Shown here: piece after piece, positions 1 through 6,183 of the stretch
Layout: each line of letters begins with the position of its first letter
How positions within the stretch are numbered: position 1 is the stretch's first letter
Assembly (NCBI GenBank): GCA_035711465.1
Contig: DASTCC010000161.1
Coordinates: forward strand, 1 to 10,841
DNA length: 10,841 nt
From: DASTCC01 sp035711465
GTDB taxonomy: Bacteria > Acidobacteriota > Vicinamibacteria > Vicinamibacterales > SCN-69-37
Direction of reading: 5' to 3'
Position numbers and translations under genes: made by a program
Notes under the pieces: generated by a model
Databases searched by the model: none
Told to the model about the DNA's origin: nothing
The model's input: only the letters and a program-made list of their open reading frames with translations

Positions 1-1
1 C

Positions 2-2311
2 GCCGGGTTCGATCTCAGCCGCCTCGCGCGCGTCGACGCGCTCGTCGACGCCGCCATCGCCGAGCGCCGCCTGCCGGGCGCCGTGCTCGTCGTCGGCCGC
101 GGCGACACGGTGGTGTATCAGAAGGCCTACGGATCGCGCGCGCTCGAGCCGGCGCGCGAGCCGATGACGCTCGACACCATCTTCGACCTGGCGTCGCTGA
201 CCAAAGTCGTCGCGACGACGACGGCGGTGATGAAGCTGGTCGAGGACGGCGACATCCGGCTGAACGATCGGGTCGCCCAGCACATTCCCGAGTTCGGCAA
301 GTACGGCAAGGAGCGGATCACGATCCGGGATCTCCTCACGCACGTGTCGGGGCTGCGGCCGGACGTCGATCTCGGCGATCCCTGGGTGGGCTACGACAAG
401 GCGATCGCGCTTGCCGCGGAAGAGACGCCGACGGCGCAGCCGGGCCGCCGGTTCGTGTACAGCGATATCAACTTCTTCCTGCTCTCAGAAGTCGTCGCAC
501 GGGTGACGCAGCAGCCCTTCGACCGCTACGTCCGATCAGCGATCTTCGAGCCGCTCGGCATGACCGAGACGATGTTCGGGCCGCCGGCGTCGCTGGCGCC
601 GCGCATCGCGCCGACGGAGTTCTGTACGCAGTACGGCTATCCCTGCGACGGACCCGATCGCACGATGCTGCGCGGCGTCGTCCACGATCCGACGGCGCGC
701 CGGATGGGCGGCGTGGCCGGGCATGCCGGCCTCTTCAGCACCGCCGCCGATCTCACGAAGTTCTGCCGGATGCTGCTCGGCGGCGGCGCGCTGGGTGGCA
801 CGCGCGTGCTGGCGCCGCTGACGGTGGCGCGAATGACGTCGGCGGCGACGCCGCCATCCGAGAACAACATCCGCGGATTCGGCTGGGATCTCGACTCGAC
901 GTATTCGTCGAACCGCGGCGAGCTCCTGCCGCTCGGATCCTACGGGCACACGGGTTTCACCGGGACGTCGATCTGGATCGATCCGGCGACGCGGATCTTC
1001 ATCATCTTCCTGTCCAACCGCGTCCACCCGAACGGCGCCGGCGACGTGACCCCGCTGCGCGCGCGCGTCGCCACCGTCGTCGCCGCGGCGCTGACCGACG
1101 TCGCCGCCTCGACGGCGCTGCAGGCGGTGTGGAGCCGTCAGTCGTTCACGCCGGCCGTGCCGGCGCCGCCGGTGGATCCCGAGCCCGTTCTCGCCGGCAT
1201 CGACGTGCTCCGCCTCGACGGTTTTCGTGCGCTTCGCGGCCTTCGCGTCGCGCTGGTGACCAACCACACCGGCGTCGCGCGCGACGGCGCGACGACGATC
1301 GATCTGCTCGCCGGCGCGCCGGACGTCCACCTGGTCTCGCTCTTCAGTCCCGAGCACGGCATCCGCGGCATTCTCGACGCGACCGTGCCGTCGTCGATCG
1401 ACGAGAAGACGAAGCTGCCGATTCACTCGCTCTACGGCGCGACGCGGCGGCCCTCGACCGAGACGCTCGCCGGGCTCGACGCGATCGTCATCGATCTCCA
1501 GGACATCGGCACCCGCTTCTACACCTACATGACGACGATGGCCTATGTCATGGAGGCGGCGACCGCGGCGAAGCTCAAGGTCTTCGTGCTCGACCGGCCG
1601 AATCCCATCGGCGGCGTGCAAATCGAAGGGCCGCCGCTCGACGCCACCGCGATCGGGTTCACCGGCTACCTGCCGAACATGCCGATCCGCCACGGCATGA
1701 CGATCGGCGAGCTGGCGAGGCTGTTCAACGCCGAAGCGAAGATCAACGCCGACCTGACCGTGATTCCGCTGCGCGGCTGGCGGCGCGATCAATGGTTCGA
1801 CGAGACCGGGCTGCCGTGGGTCAACCCGTCGCCGAACATGCGCAACCTCTACGAGGCGGCGCTCTACCCCGGCATCGGCGCATTCGAATCGTCGAACATC
1901 TCCGTCGGCCGCGGCACCGACACGCCGTTCGAGCAGATCGGCGCGCCGTGGATCGACGGCTCGCGTCTGGCGGCGGCGCTCAACGCGCGCCGCATTCCTG
2001 GCGTGCGCTTCTACCCGGTGCGCTTCACGCCGGCGTCGAGCAAGTTCGAGAACCAGGCCTGCGGCGGCGTCTTCATCGTCGTCACCGATCGCGACGCGCT
2101 GCGTCCCGTGCGCGTCGGCGTCGAGATAGCGTCGGCGCTCGTGAAGCTGTTTCCCGGGCAGCTCGAGATCGCGTCGGCCGGCAGGCTCTTCGGCTCGGCC
2201 GACGACCTGCGCCGCCTTGCCGCCGGCGACGATCCCGCGACGATCGCGGCGTCGTGGTCGGGAGCAGAGGCGAGGTGGCGGCTGTTGCGGGCGAGGTATC
2301 TGGGGTACTAA
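2..2311 (+). CDS. Serine beta-lactamase-fold hydrolase fused to NamZ/DUF1343 exo-N-acetylmuramidase (5' partial)
   Basis: The reading frame is open from base 2, so the true start lies left of the window. A GTG at 83 is possible, but the sequence before it continues the family's N-terminal helix. The first domain (about in-window residues 1-370) is a penicillin-binding/class C beta-lactamase fold: SLTK with nucleophile Ser at 194-196 and Lys at 203-205, YSD at 458-466, and HTG at 947-955. A Pro-rich linker follows. The second domain (from about base 1190) is DUF1343/NamZ, the GH171 exo-beta-N-acetylmuramidase: PEHG with Glu at 1352-1354, then the NPSPNMRN and GRGTDTPFEQIG motifs. In Bacillus, AmiE (beta-lactamase fold amidase) and NamZ are separate genes in one muropeptide-recycling operon, so the fusion suggests coupled stem-peptide removal and MurNAc release, probably in the envelope. 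The domain calls are firm; the substrate of the first domain is inferred. Confidence 0.93.
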   Translation, partial: AGFDLSRLARVDALVDAAIAERRLPGAVLVVGRGDTVVYQKAYGSRALEPAREPMTLDTIFDLASLTKVVATTTAVMKLVEDGDIRLNDRVAQHIPEFGKYGKERITIRDLLTHVSGLRPDVDLGDPWVGYDKAIALAAEETPTAQPGRRFVYSDINFFLLSEVVARVTQQPFDRYVRSAIFEPLGMTETMFGPPASLAPRIAPTEFCTQYGYPCDGPDRTMLRGVVHDPTARRMGGVAGHAGLFSTAADLTKFCRMLLGGGALGGTRVLAPLTVARMTSAATPPSENNIRGFGWDLDSTYSSNRGELLPLGSYGHTGFTGTSIWIDPATRIFIIFLSNRVHPNGAGDVTPLRARVATVVAAALTDVAASTALQAVWSRQSFTPAVPAPPVDPEPVLAGIDVLRLDGFRALRGLRVALVTNHTGVARDGATTIDLLAGAPDVHLVSLFSPEHGIRGILDATVPSSIDEKTKLPIHSLYGATRRPSTETLAGLDAIVIDLQDIGTRFYTYMTTMAYVMEAATAAKLKVFVLDRPNPIGGVQIEGPPLDATAIGFTGYLPNMPIRHGMTIGELARLFNAEAKINADLTVIPLRGWRRDQWFDETGLPWVNPSPNMRNLYEAALYPGIGAFESSNISVGRGTDTPFEQIGAPWIDGSRLAAALNARRIPGVRFYPVRFTPASSKFENQACGGVFIVVTDRDALRPVRVGVEIASALVKLFPGQLEIASAGRLFGSADDLRRLAAGDDPATIAASWSGAEARWRLLRARYLGY

Positions 2312-2323
2312 GAGACGCGTCAG

Positions 2324-2361
2324 GGGGTCAGTCCCGGCTTTCGCCAAACGGGACAGACCCC
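2324..2361. repeat. REP-like palindromic element, copy 1
   Basis: This is an inverted repeat with arms GGGGTCAGTCCCG (2324-2336) and CGGGACAGACCCC (2349-2361) around a 12-base loop; only the central A/A position fails to pair. It starts 13 bases after the stop of the fusion gene. The arm end GGGACAGACCCC resembles REP-type elements dispersed in many environmental bacterial genomes, but that resemblance is from memory. It could also fold as a transcript-end hairpin, although no U-tract follows. Confidence 0.7.
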
Positions 2362-2377
2362 GCGTCATCGTCGGTGG

Positions 2378-2408
2378 GTCCCGGCTTTCGCCAAACGGGA
2401 CAGACCCC
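2378..2408. repeat. REP-like palindromic element, copy 2 (left arm shortened)
   Basis: The 31 bases are identical to 2331-2361: GTCCCG, the same 12-base loop, CGGGAC, A, then GACCCC. The outer left arm (GGGGTCA in copy 1) is not conserved here, so only the inner 6-bp stem pairs perfectly. The two copies lie in the same orientation, 47 bases apart start to start. Confidence 0.7.
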
Positions 2409-2424
2409 ATGTCAGCGTTTTGCG

Positions 2425-2430
2425 TATAAC
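2425..2430 (+). promoter_or_regulatory. Possible -10 box (TATAAC) for a leaderless pspC-like transcript
   Basis: TATAAC matches five of six positions of the sigma-70 -10 consensus and lies 6 bases before the ATG at 2437, so transcription would begin at about the start codon. No -35-like hexamer is seen 16-18 bases upstream, and no Shine-Dalgarno sequence precedes the gene. Both fit a leaderless message. This is a motif match only. Confidence 0.35.
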
Positions 2431-2436
2431 TACCTG

Positions 2437-2655
2437 ATGACTACCTCCCGCCGTCTCGTCCGCTCCCGCAACGGCTGGATCGCCGGCGTCTGCGCCGGGA
2501 TTGCCGAGTACCTCGGTTGGTCGACGGATGCCGTGCGGATCATGTACGTGCTGGTGTCGATTCTCTCGGCGGCATTCCCAGGCATCCTGGTTTACATCGC
2601 GCTCTGGATTCTGATGCCCGGCCCCGACTCGCGCGAGACCGCCGTCGCTGAGTAA
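2437..2655 (+). CDS. Small PspC-domain membrane protein
   Basis: The product has 72 residues and consists almost entirely of one PspC domain: a basic N-terminus (RRLVRSRNGWIAGVCAG), the IAEYLGWSTDAVRIMYV segment, and a hydrophobic helix (about residues 38-60) ending in LWILMPG. The family includes the C-terminal partner of the phage-shock system and many short single-domain proteins thought to sense or stabilise the inner membrane. No pspA, pspB or pspF is in view, so a psp-response role is not shown. The ATG at 2437 is the only start that gives the whole domain. The gene converges with the DUF420 gene, with 35 bases between stops. Confidence 0.85.
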   Translation: MTTSRRLVRSRNGWIAGVCAGIAEYLGWSTDAVRIMYVLVSILSAAFPGILVYIALWILMPGPDSRETAVAE

Positions 2656-2659
2656 GCCA

Positions 2660-2692
2660 AGCCCGCCGCCTGCCGCCCGCAGCCCGCCGCCT
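2660..2692. repeat. GC-rich 12-bp direct repeat between convergent genes
   Basis: AGCCCGCCGCCT occurs at 2660-2671 and 2681-2692, separated by GCCGCCCGC. It fills the gap between the convergent pspC-like and DUF420 genes, and the right copy enters the DUF420 stop codon. It could be simple-sequence expansion; no hairpin terminator with a T-run is seen here. Confidence 0.6.
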
Positions 2693-3098
2693 AGTACAGC
2701 ATCAAGTACACCAACACCCCCGTCACCGACACGAACAGCCAGATCGGCAGCGTCCAGCGCGCGATCCGGCGATGACGGCCGTCGTCTCGTCTCAGGCCGC
2801 GGCTGAGAGTGACGATCGCGAGCGGCAGCACCGCCGCGGCAAGAATCACGTGGGGGATCAGAATCGCAAAGTAGATCGTGCGCACGAGCCCGGTGCCGGG
2901 AAACGGCTTCGATCCGACCTGTGCGTGGTACACGACGTACGAGATCAGGAACAGCGCCGAGGTGACGAATGCGGCGATCATGCAGGCGCGATGGGCGGCG
3001 ATGCGGCCGGAGCGGATGTAGTAGTAGCCGAGCAGGAGCAGGAGGCCCGCGCTCGCGTTGAGCGACGCGTTCAGCGTGGGGAGCGACTGGACGTCCAC
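2691..3098 (-). CDS. DUF420 family membrane protein, CtaM-like oxidase assembly factor
   Basis: The product has 135 residues with about four transmembrane helices. Conserved histidines typical of DUF420 lie near helix ends: H36 (AAHR), H58 (VYHAQ), H83 (IPHV) and H109 (RHRR). Family members such as staphylococcal CtaM and Bacillus YozB are needed for maturation of heme A-containing terminal oxidases. The GTG at 3098 is chosen because DUF420 proteins begin about here (MDVQSLPTLNA) and it lies only 8 bases after the ctaB stop; a longer in-frame extension would run antiparallel through ctaB in a different frame. It is the last gene of the operon. The family call is strong; the exact assembly step is inferred from relatives. 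Confidence 0.88.
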   Translation of the reverse strand: MDVQSLPTLNASLNASAGLLLLLGYYYIRSGRIAAHRACMIAAFVTSALFLISYVVYHAQVGSKPFPGTGLVRTIYFAILIPHVILAAAVLPLAIVTLSRGLRRDDGRHRRIARWTLPIWLFVSVTGVLVYLMLY

Positions 3099-3106
3099 GC
3101 GGGAAG

Positions 3107-3997
3107 CTAGCGCTTCATCAGCCCCATCAGCAGCCAGAGCAGCGGCAGATAGGCGATGGTGCCGATGAACAGCGCGCGCGCGTTGCCGTCGGTGCGCCCG
3201 AACGCGAAGCGGACCGCGAGCACGAACTGCAGCAGTCCGAGCACGAGGGCGCCGATCGCGTAGGCGGCATTCGTCAGTCCAAGCAGATACGGCAGCTGGC
3301 TGATCGGCAGGAGCGTGCCCGCCCAGAGCACCGTCTGGCGGCCGGTGAGCGCCCCGTCGCCGTCGACGACCGGCAGCATCGGCATGCCGGCCTGCGCGTA
3401 GTCGGCTCGGTACATCCACGCGATCGCGAGGAAGTGCGGCAGTTGCCACAGGAACATGATCAGGAACAGCGCCCAGGGCGCCGGCTCGGCGAGCGTGCCG
3501 CGCGCCGCGGCCCAGCCGATGAGCGGCGGCAACGCGCCCGGCACGGCGCCGACGACGGTGGCGAGCGACGAGACACGCTTGAGCGGCGTGTAGATCGCGA
3601 CGTAGCTCAAGAGCGTCGCCAGCGCGACGATCATCGGCAGCCGCCCCCCCGCCGCCGCCCACAGCAGCAGGAGACCGACGCCGCTCAACGCCGCGGCGAT
3701 GCCGCGCGCTTCACCGGGGCTCATCCGGCCATCGGCGACCGGACGATGCCGGGTGCGATCCATCAGCCGATCGAGATCGCGCTCGTCGACCTGGTTGAGC
3801 GCCGCGGCGCCGGCCGCGACCAGCGCGGTGCCGAGCGACGTCGCGACGAGCACGATCGGATCGACGGCATCCGCCCCCATGTAATACCCGCCTGCCGTGG
3901 TGACGACGACGAGCGAGTTCAGGCGGACCTTGGTGAGAACGAACAGATCCGCGAGCTTGGCGCGGGCGGGAGAAAGGGCGATCGCGTCGGTGTTCAT
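3107..3997 (-). CDS. ctaB: Protoheme IX farnesyltransferase (heme O synthase)
   Basis: The product has 296 residues, the usual size for CtaB/CyoE, with several hydrophobic helices of the UbiA prenyltransferase superfamily. The diagnostic Asp-rich site is NQVDERDLDRLMDRTRHRP (residues 68-86), followed by the YTPLKR segment and a second polar loop around GMPMLPVVDGD. The enzyme transfers a farnesyl group from farnesyl diphosphate to heme B in the inner membrane, making heme O, the substrate of CtaA. The ATG at 3997 overlaps the TGA of ctaA (ATGA), indicating translational coupling. An upstream in-frame extension exists but would lie inside ctaA and lacks family similarity. Confidence 0.95.
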   Translation of the reverse strand: MNTDAIALSPARAKLADLFVLTKVRLNSLVVVTTAGGYYMGADAVDPIVLVATSLGTALVAAGAAALNQVDERDLDRLMDRTRHRPVADGRMSPGEARGIAAALSGVGLLLLWAAAGGRLPMIVALATLLSYVAIYTPLKRVSSLATVVGAVPGALPPLIGWAAARGTLAEPAPWALFLIMFLWQLPHFLAIAWMYRADYAQAGMPMLPVVDGDGALTGRQTVLWAGTLLPISQLPYLLGLTNAAYAIGALVLGLLQFVLAVRFAFGRTDGNARALFIGTIAYLPLLWLLMGLMKR

Positions 3998-4953
3998 GGA
4001 CGGATTCCGGCGGGCTGCCAGTCGGCGGCGATCGGGCGCGAGGCGCGACGTTCGGCGAAGCGCGCGCGATAGCTGCGCAGCGTCAGCACGAGCGACGTCA
4101 CCAGCACGATCGCGCCGGTGGCGACGTGGAGCGTATTGATGACCGGCTGTTTCCCGGAGAGCACGACGAGCGCGCCGAGCGCGATCTGGAGCGAAATCGC
4201 GGTGATCAGCAGCCAGACCGGCCGGGTGAGCTCGCGCCGCGAGCCATGATGCTGCCAGATGTAGCCGGCGTTCATCAGCACGACCAGGGTGACGACGAAT
4301 GCGCCGACGCGATGCGCGAAGTGGATCGCGATCGCCGGCGTCCACGACGGCGGCAGCACCTGACCGAACATCAGCGGGAAGTCCGGAATCGCGAGGCCCG
4401 CACCGGTGTGCCGCATCGTCGCGCCGAGGAGGATCTGGACGTAGACGAGCGCGGTCATGGCGACCAGCCGGCGCCGCAGCCGCTCGTCGGCGACCGGAGC
4501 GGCGGCCGGCGCGCGCCAGCCGCGCGATGTGAAGAGCGCGATCGCAACGGTGAGACAGAAGAAGATCTGCGCCAGACCCGCGTGGCTGATCGAGATCGCG
4601 TCGGGCAGGAAATAGATGACGGTCAGGCCGCCGAGCACGCCCTGCAGGATCACGGCGCCGAGGGCGATCAGGCCGAGCCGCCGCATCCAGCGGCGATCGT
4701 CGACGCGCCACAGGAAGACGGCGAGGCCGATCGTGAGGAAGCCGACCGTCGAGGCGATCAGGCGGTGGCCATGCTCGTAGAAGATGCCGCCGACCATCTT
4801 GCTGGCCGGGAACGTGAACATGTTGTAGCCGTAGGTCGTCGGCCAGTCCGGCACGGAGAGGCCGGATTGCGTGCTCGTGACCATGCCGCCGGCCGTCACC
4901 AGCACCAGCGTGGCGGCGGCGAGCAGACGGGCGTAGCGATGGAGCCAGATCAT
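3994..4953 (-). CDS. ctaA: Heme A synthase (COX15/CtaA)
   Basis: The product has 319 residues with about eight transmembrane helices arranged as two similar halves: PDWPTTYG near residue 35 and IPDFPLMFG near 189. The four heme-ligand histidines are at H61 (EHGHR), H124 (SHAGL), H214 (HFAHR) and H276 (TLHVATG), with spacing close to Bacillus CtaA. E60 is the conserved acidic residue. It oxidises the C8 methyl of heme O to formyl, yielding heme A. The first periplasmic loop lacks the cysteine pair found in some CtaA enzymes; the only cysteine is C133, in a helix. Its ATG overlaps the upstream stop and its TGA overlaps the ctaB start, both as ATGA. Confidence 0.95.
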   Translation of the reverse strand: MIWLHRYARLLAAATLVLVTAGGMVTSTQSGLSVPDWPTTYGYNMFTFPASKMVGGIFYEHGHRLIASTVGFLTIGLAVFLWRVDDRRWMRRLGLIALGAVILQGVLGGLTVIYFLPDAISISHAGLAQIFFCLTVAIALFTSRGWRAPAAAPVADERLRRRLVAMTALVYVQILLGATMRHTGAGLAIPDFPLMFGQVLPPSWTPAIAIHFAHRVGAFVVTLVVLMNAGYIWQHHGSRRELTRPVWLLITAISLQIALGALVVLSGKQPVINTLHVATGAIVLVTSLVLTLRSYRARFAERRASRPIAADWQPAGIRP

Positions 4954-5732
4954 GATCCGCTCGGGGCCGCCGCGAACGTCAACGAGAGCGTCTGCGGTTG
5001 ATTGGCGGCGATGACGACGTCGCCGGTCTGGCGGCCGAATTTCTCGTGCCACGCCTCGATCGTGTACGTGCCCGGCGGCAGGCCCTTGATCTCGAACCTG
5101 CCGTCGGCGTCGGTGACCGCGAAGAACGGATGCGCGCTGACGCCGACCCAGGCCGCCATCCAGCCGTGGACGTCGCACTTGAAGCGGACCATCACCTCGG
5201 GCACGGTGAAGACCTGCTTCTCGCGCATGCCCTGGACCGGCTGTCCCTTGTTGAACTCGCCGTTCTTCATCGGGATCGCGTGGACGTTGTGCAGCGTCGG
5301 ATCGCTGTTGACGATCTCGATCGGCTGGCCGGCACGGACGCCGATGACTCGCGGCGTATAGACGCAGCCTTTCTGATCGAGGACCGCCGGCGACGTCGGC
5401 ACGTCGAAGCCGTACTCGGGATCGAGGCCGGTGAGGACGTGCACGTAGACGTTCTGTAGACCGCCGCTGTCGCTGATCAGCACCGCGTCGCTTTGCGGAT
5501 TCGGCCCGGCGCCCTGCACGCAGGCCTGATCGGAGCCCATGCGCAGCGCCTCGACGGGCGGACGCGCGCCGGCGAACGTGATCCGGCCCGAGAGCGAGCT
5601 CGCGGTAGCGGGATCGACCTTCTTCGTGTTCGCGGCCGGCGGTGGCGGAGGCGGCGCGTCGTCCTGGCAGGCCGCGGACGAGCCGGCGCAAACGACGACC
5701 AGAGTAAGCAGTGCGAGGGAGCGGCGGATCAT
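4950..5732 (-). CDS. Cupredoxin-like copper-site lipoprotein with carboxypeptidase-regulatory-like fold
   Basis: The product has 260 residues. A signal peptide ends in SSAAC, so Cys22 is a likely lipidation site, and a Pro-rich tether follows. A candidate type-1 copper site is formed by H148 (TLHN), C186, H189 and M192 (CDVHGWM). C71 and C123 may form a disulfide. The last 60 residues (TDADGRFEIKGLPPGTYTIE) match carboxypeptidase-regulatory-like beta domains. The ATG at 5732 is chosen because it begins the signal peptide; the ATG at 5798 would add a hydrophilic extension. No clear ribosome site is seen. It opens the ctaA-ctaB-DUF420 operon, so a role in copper handling or electron transfer for a heme-copper oxidase is inferred. 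It could instead be a structural protein without bound metal. Confidence 0.82.
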   Translation of the reverse strand: MIRRSLALLTLVVVCAGSSAACQDDAPPPPPPAANTKKVDPATASSLSGRITFAGARPPVEALRMGSDQACVQGAGPNPQSDAVLISDSGGLQNVYVHVLTGLDPEYGFDVPTSPAVLDQKGCVYTPRVIGVRAGQPIEIVNSDPTLHNVHAIPMKNGEFNKGQPVQGMREKQVFTVPEVMVRFKCDVHGWMAAWVGVSAHPFFAVTDADGRFEIKGLPPGTYTIEAWHEKFGRQTGDVVIAANQPQTLSLTFAAAPSGS

Positions 5733-5808
5733 AGTCAGGAAAGGACTTGCCCGAGGGCTCGGCCCGCGAACGGACCGGCGACAATCAAACCCGTTCATTA
5801 TCGCTGAC

Positions 5809-5838
5809 TTGACCGAGATCGCGCCAGGATGCTACTTA
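5809..5838 (+). promoter_or_regulatory. Possible sigma-70 promoter for tRNA-Glu
   Basis: TTGACC (5809-5814) is a good -35 match, followed after 18 bases by TACTTA (5833-5838), a poor -10 match. Transcription would start about 13 bases before the tRNA. It lies in the divergent gap between the lipoprotein gene and the tRNA. Confidence 0.35.
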
Positions 5839-5858
5839 TGGAGGTTCCTGCCGCGCGT

Positions 5859-5933
5859 GCCGGTATCGTCTAGGGGTCAGGACACGTGGTTCTCAGCCAC
5901 GGGACCGGGGTTCGAATCCCCGTACCGGTACCA
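5859..5933 (+). tRNA. tRNA-Glu (anticodon CTC)
   Basis: The 75-base cloverleaf reads: acceptor GCCGGTA (5859-5865) with TACCGGT (5923-5929); D arm GTC/GAC (5868-5870 and 5881-5883); anticodon stem CGTGG/CCACG (5885-5889 and 5897-5901) with loop TTCTCAG, anticodon CTC at 5892-5894; variable loop GGAC; T arm CGGGG/CCCCG with TTCGAAT. A73 is the discriminator and CCA is encoded at 5931-5933. It reads GAG codons. The first acceptor pair is G1-U72 rather than the more usual G-C. The CCA end is also the start of the inverted repeat described next. Confidence 0.97.
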
Positions 5934-6047
5934 TCCTTCGCCAAACGCTCGCTTCGCTCGCGGCTACGGATGGCAAGCCGCGTCTGCGCTCTTATCGCTC
6001 GCGGCTTCGATGGCAGGCCGCGTTCCGCGAGCGCTCGCGAAGGATGG
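5931..6047. repeat. Long-range inverted repeat beginning at the tRNA CCA end
   Basis: CCATCCTTCGC (5931-5941) and GCGAAGGATGG (6037-6047) are perfect 11-bp inverted arms with 95 bases between them. The left arm includes the tRNA CCA. A shorter alternative pairing exists between CCATCC (5931-5936) and GGATGG (5968-5973). The right arm overlaps a perfect 14-base palindrome, CGCGAGCGCTCGCG (6026-6039). The arms are exact; any function is unknown. Confidence 0.8.
5954..6023. repeat. Two tandem hairpin units, 41-base period
   Basis: TCGCTCGCGGCT occurs at 5954 and 5995, and similarity continues through GATGGCA and the GCCGCGT that follows (to 5983 and 6023). Each unit folds: CGCGGCT (5959-5965) with AGCCGCG (5976-5982), and CGCGGCT (6000-6006) with GGCCGCG (6016-6022, one T-G wobble). 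The two units differ at a few positions only. They lie inside the long inverted repeat. Confidence 0.75.
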
Positions 6048-6095
6048 TCCACCGTAGCTCGCGAACGGCTCTTGTCCGGCGCGAGCGAAGGTGGA
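6048..6095. repeat. Two-part stem-loop adjoining the tRNA-linked repeat
   Basis: TCCACC (6048-6053) pairs with GGTGGA (6090-6095), and GCTCGCG (6057-6063) pairs with CGCGAGC (6080-6086). The stems are separated by a symmetric GTA/GAA internal loop, and the terminal loop has 16 bases. It abuts the previous inverted repeat with no gap. There is no T-run, so it is not a classic terminator. Confidence 0.75.
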
Positions 6096-6108
6096 CTCAG
6101 GTTGCGGT

Positions 6109-6145
6109 CGTTGCAACGCTCGAAATCCCAACCCCGAATCGAGCG
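6109..6145. repeat. Palindrome and third hairpin before the GIY-YIG gene
   Basis: CGTTGCAACG (6109-6118) is a perfect 10-base palindrome. It is overlapped by a hairpin with arms CGCTCGA (6117-6123) and TCGAGCG (6139-6145) around 15 bases. The gene start at 6184 follows 38 bases later. Bases 6146-6183 show no ribosome site. Confidence 0.6.
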
Positions 6146-6183
6146 CCCTTTCTAGTGGCAGGCGCTTTGCTCACTTTCCGCGT

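Noticed and set aside
2324..2361. Rho-independent terminator after the fusion gene
   Set aside because: The stem is strong but has no following T-run and is duplicated at 2378-2408, which fits a dispersed repeat better.
536..2410. Long minus-strand open frame antisense to the fusion gene
   Set aside because: Arg/Ala/Asp-rich composition with no domain; it is the complement of a well-supported coding frame in GC-rich DNA.
1129..2655. Long plus-strand frame joining the end of the fusion gene region to the PspC domain
   Set aside because: Only the last 72 codons (from 2437) resemble protein; the rest is an out-of-frame reading of the NamZ domain and the REP-like repeats.
3099..3662. N-terminal extension of the DUF420 frame
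   Set aside because: It is an Arg/Ala-rich reading inside ctaB in another frame; DUF420 proteins begin near the GTG at 3098.
4126..5001. Plus-strand frame antisense to ctaA
   Set aside because: Highly charged, low-complexity translation without motifs; ctaA on the other strand has all four heme histidines.
5931..6145. CRISPR array
   Set aside because: The repeats are hairpins of unequal size without regular unique spacers; no cas gene is nearby.
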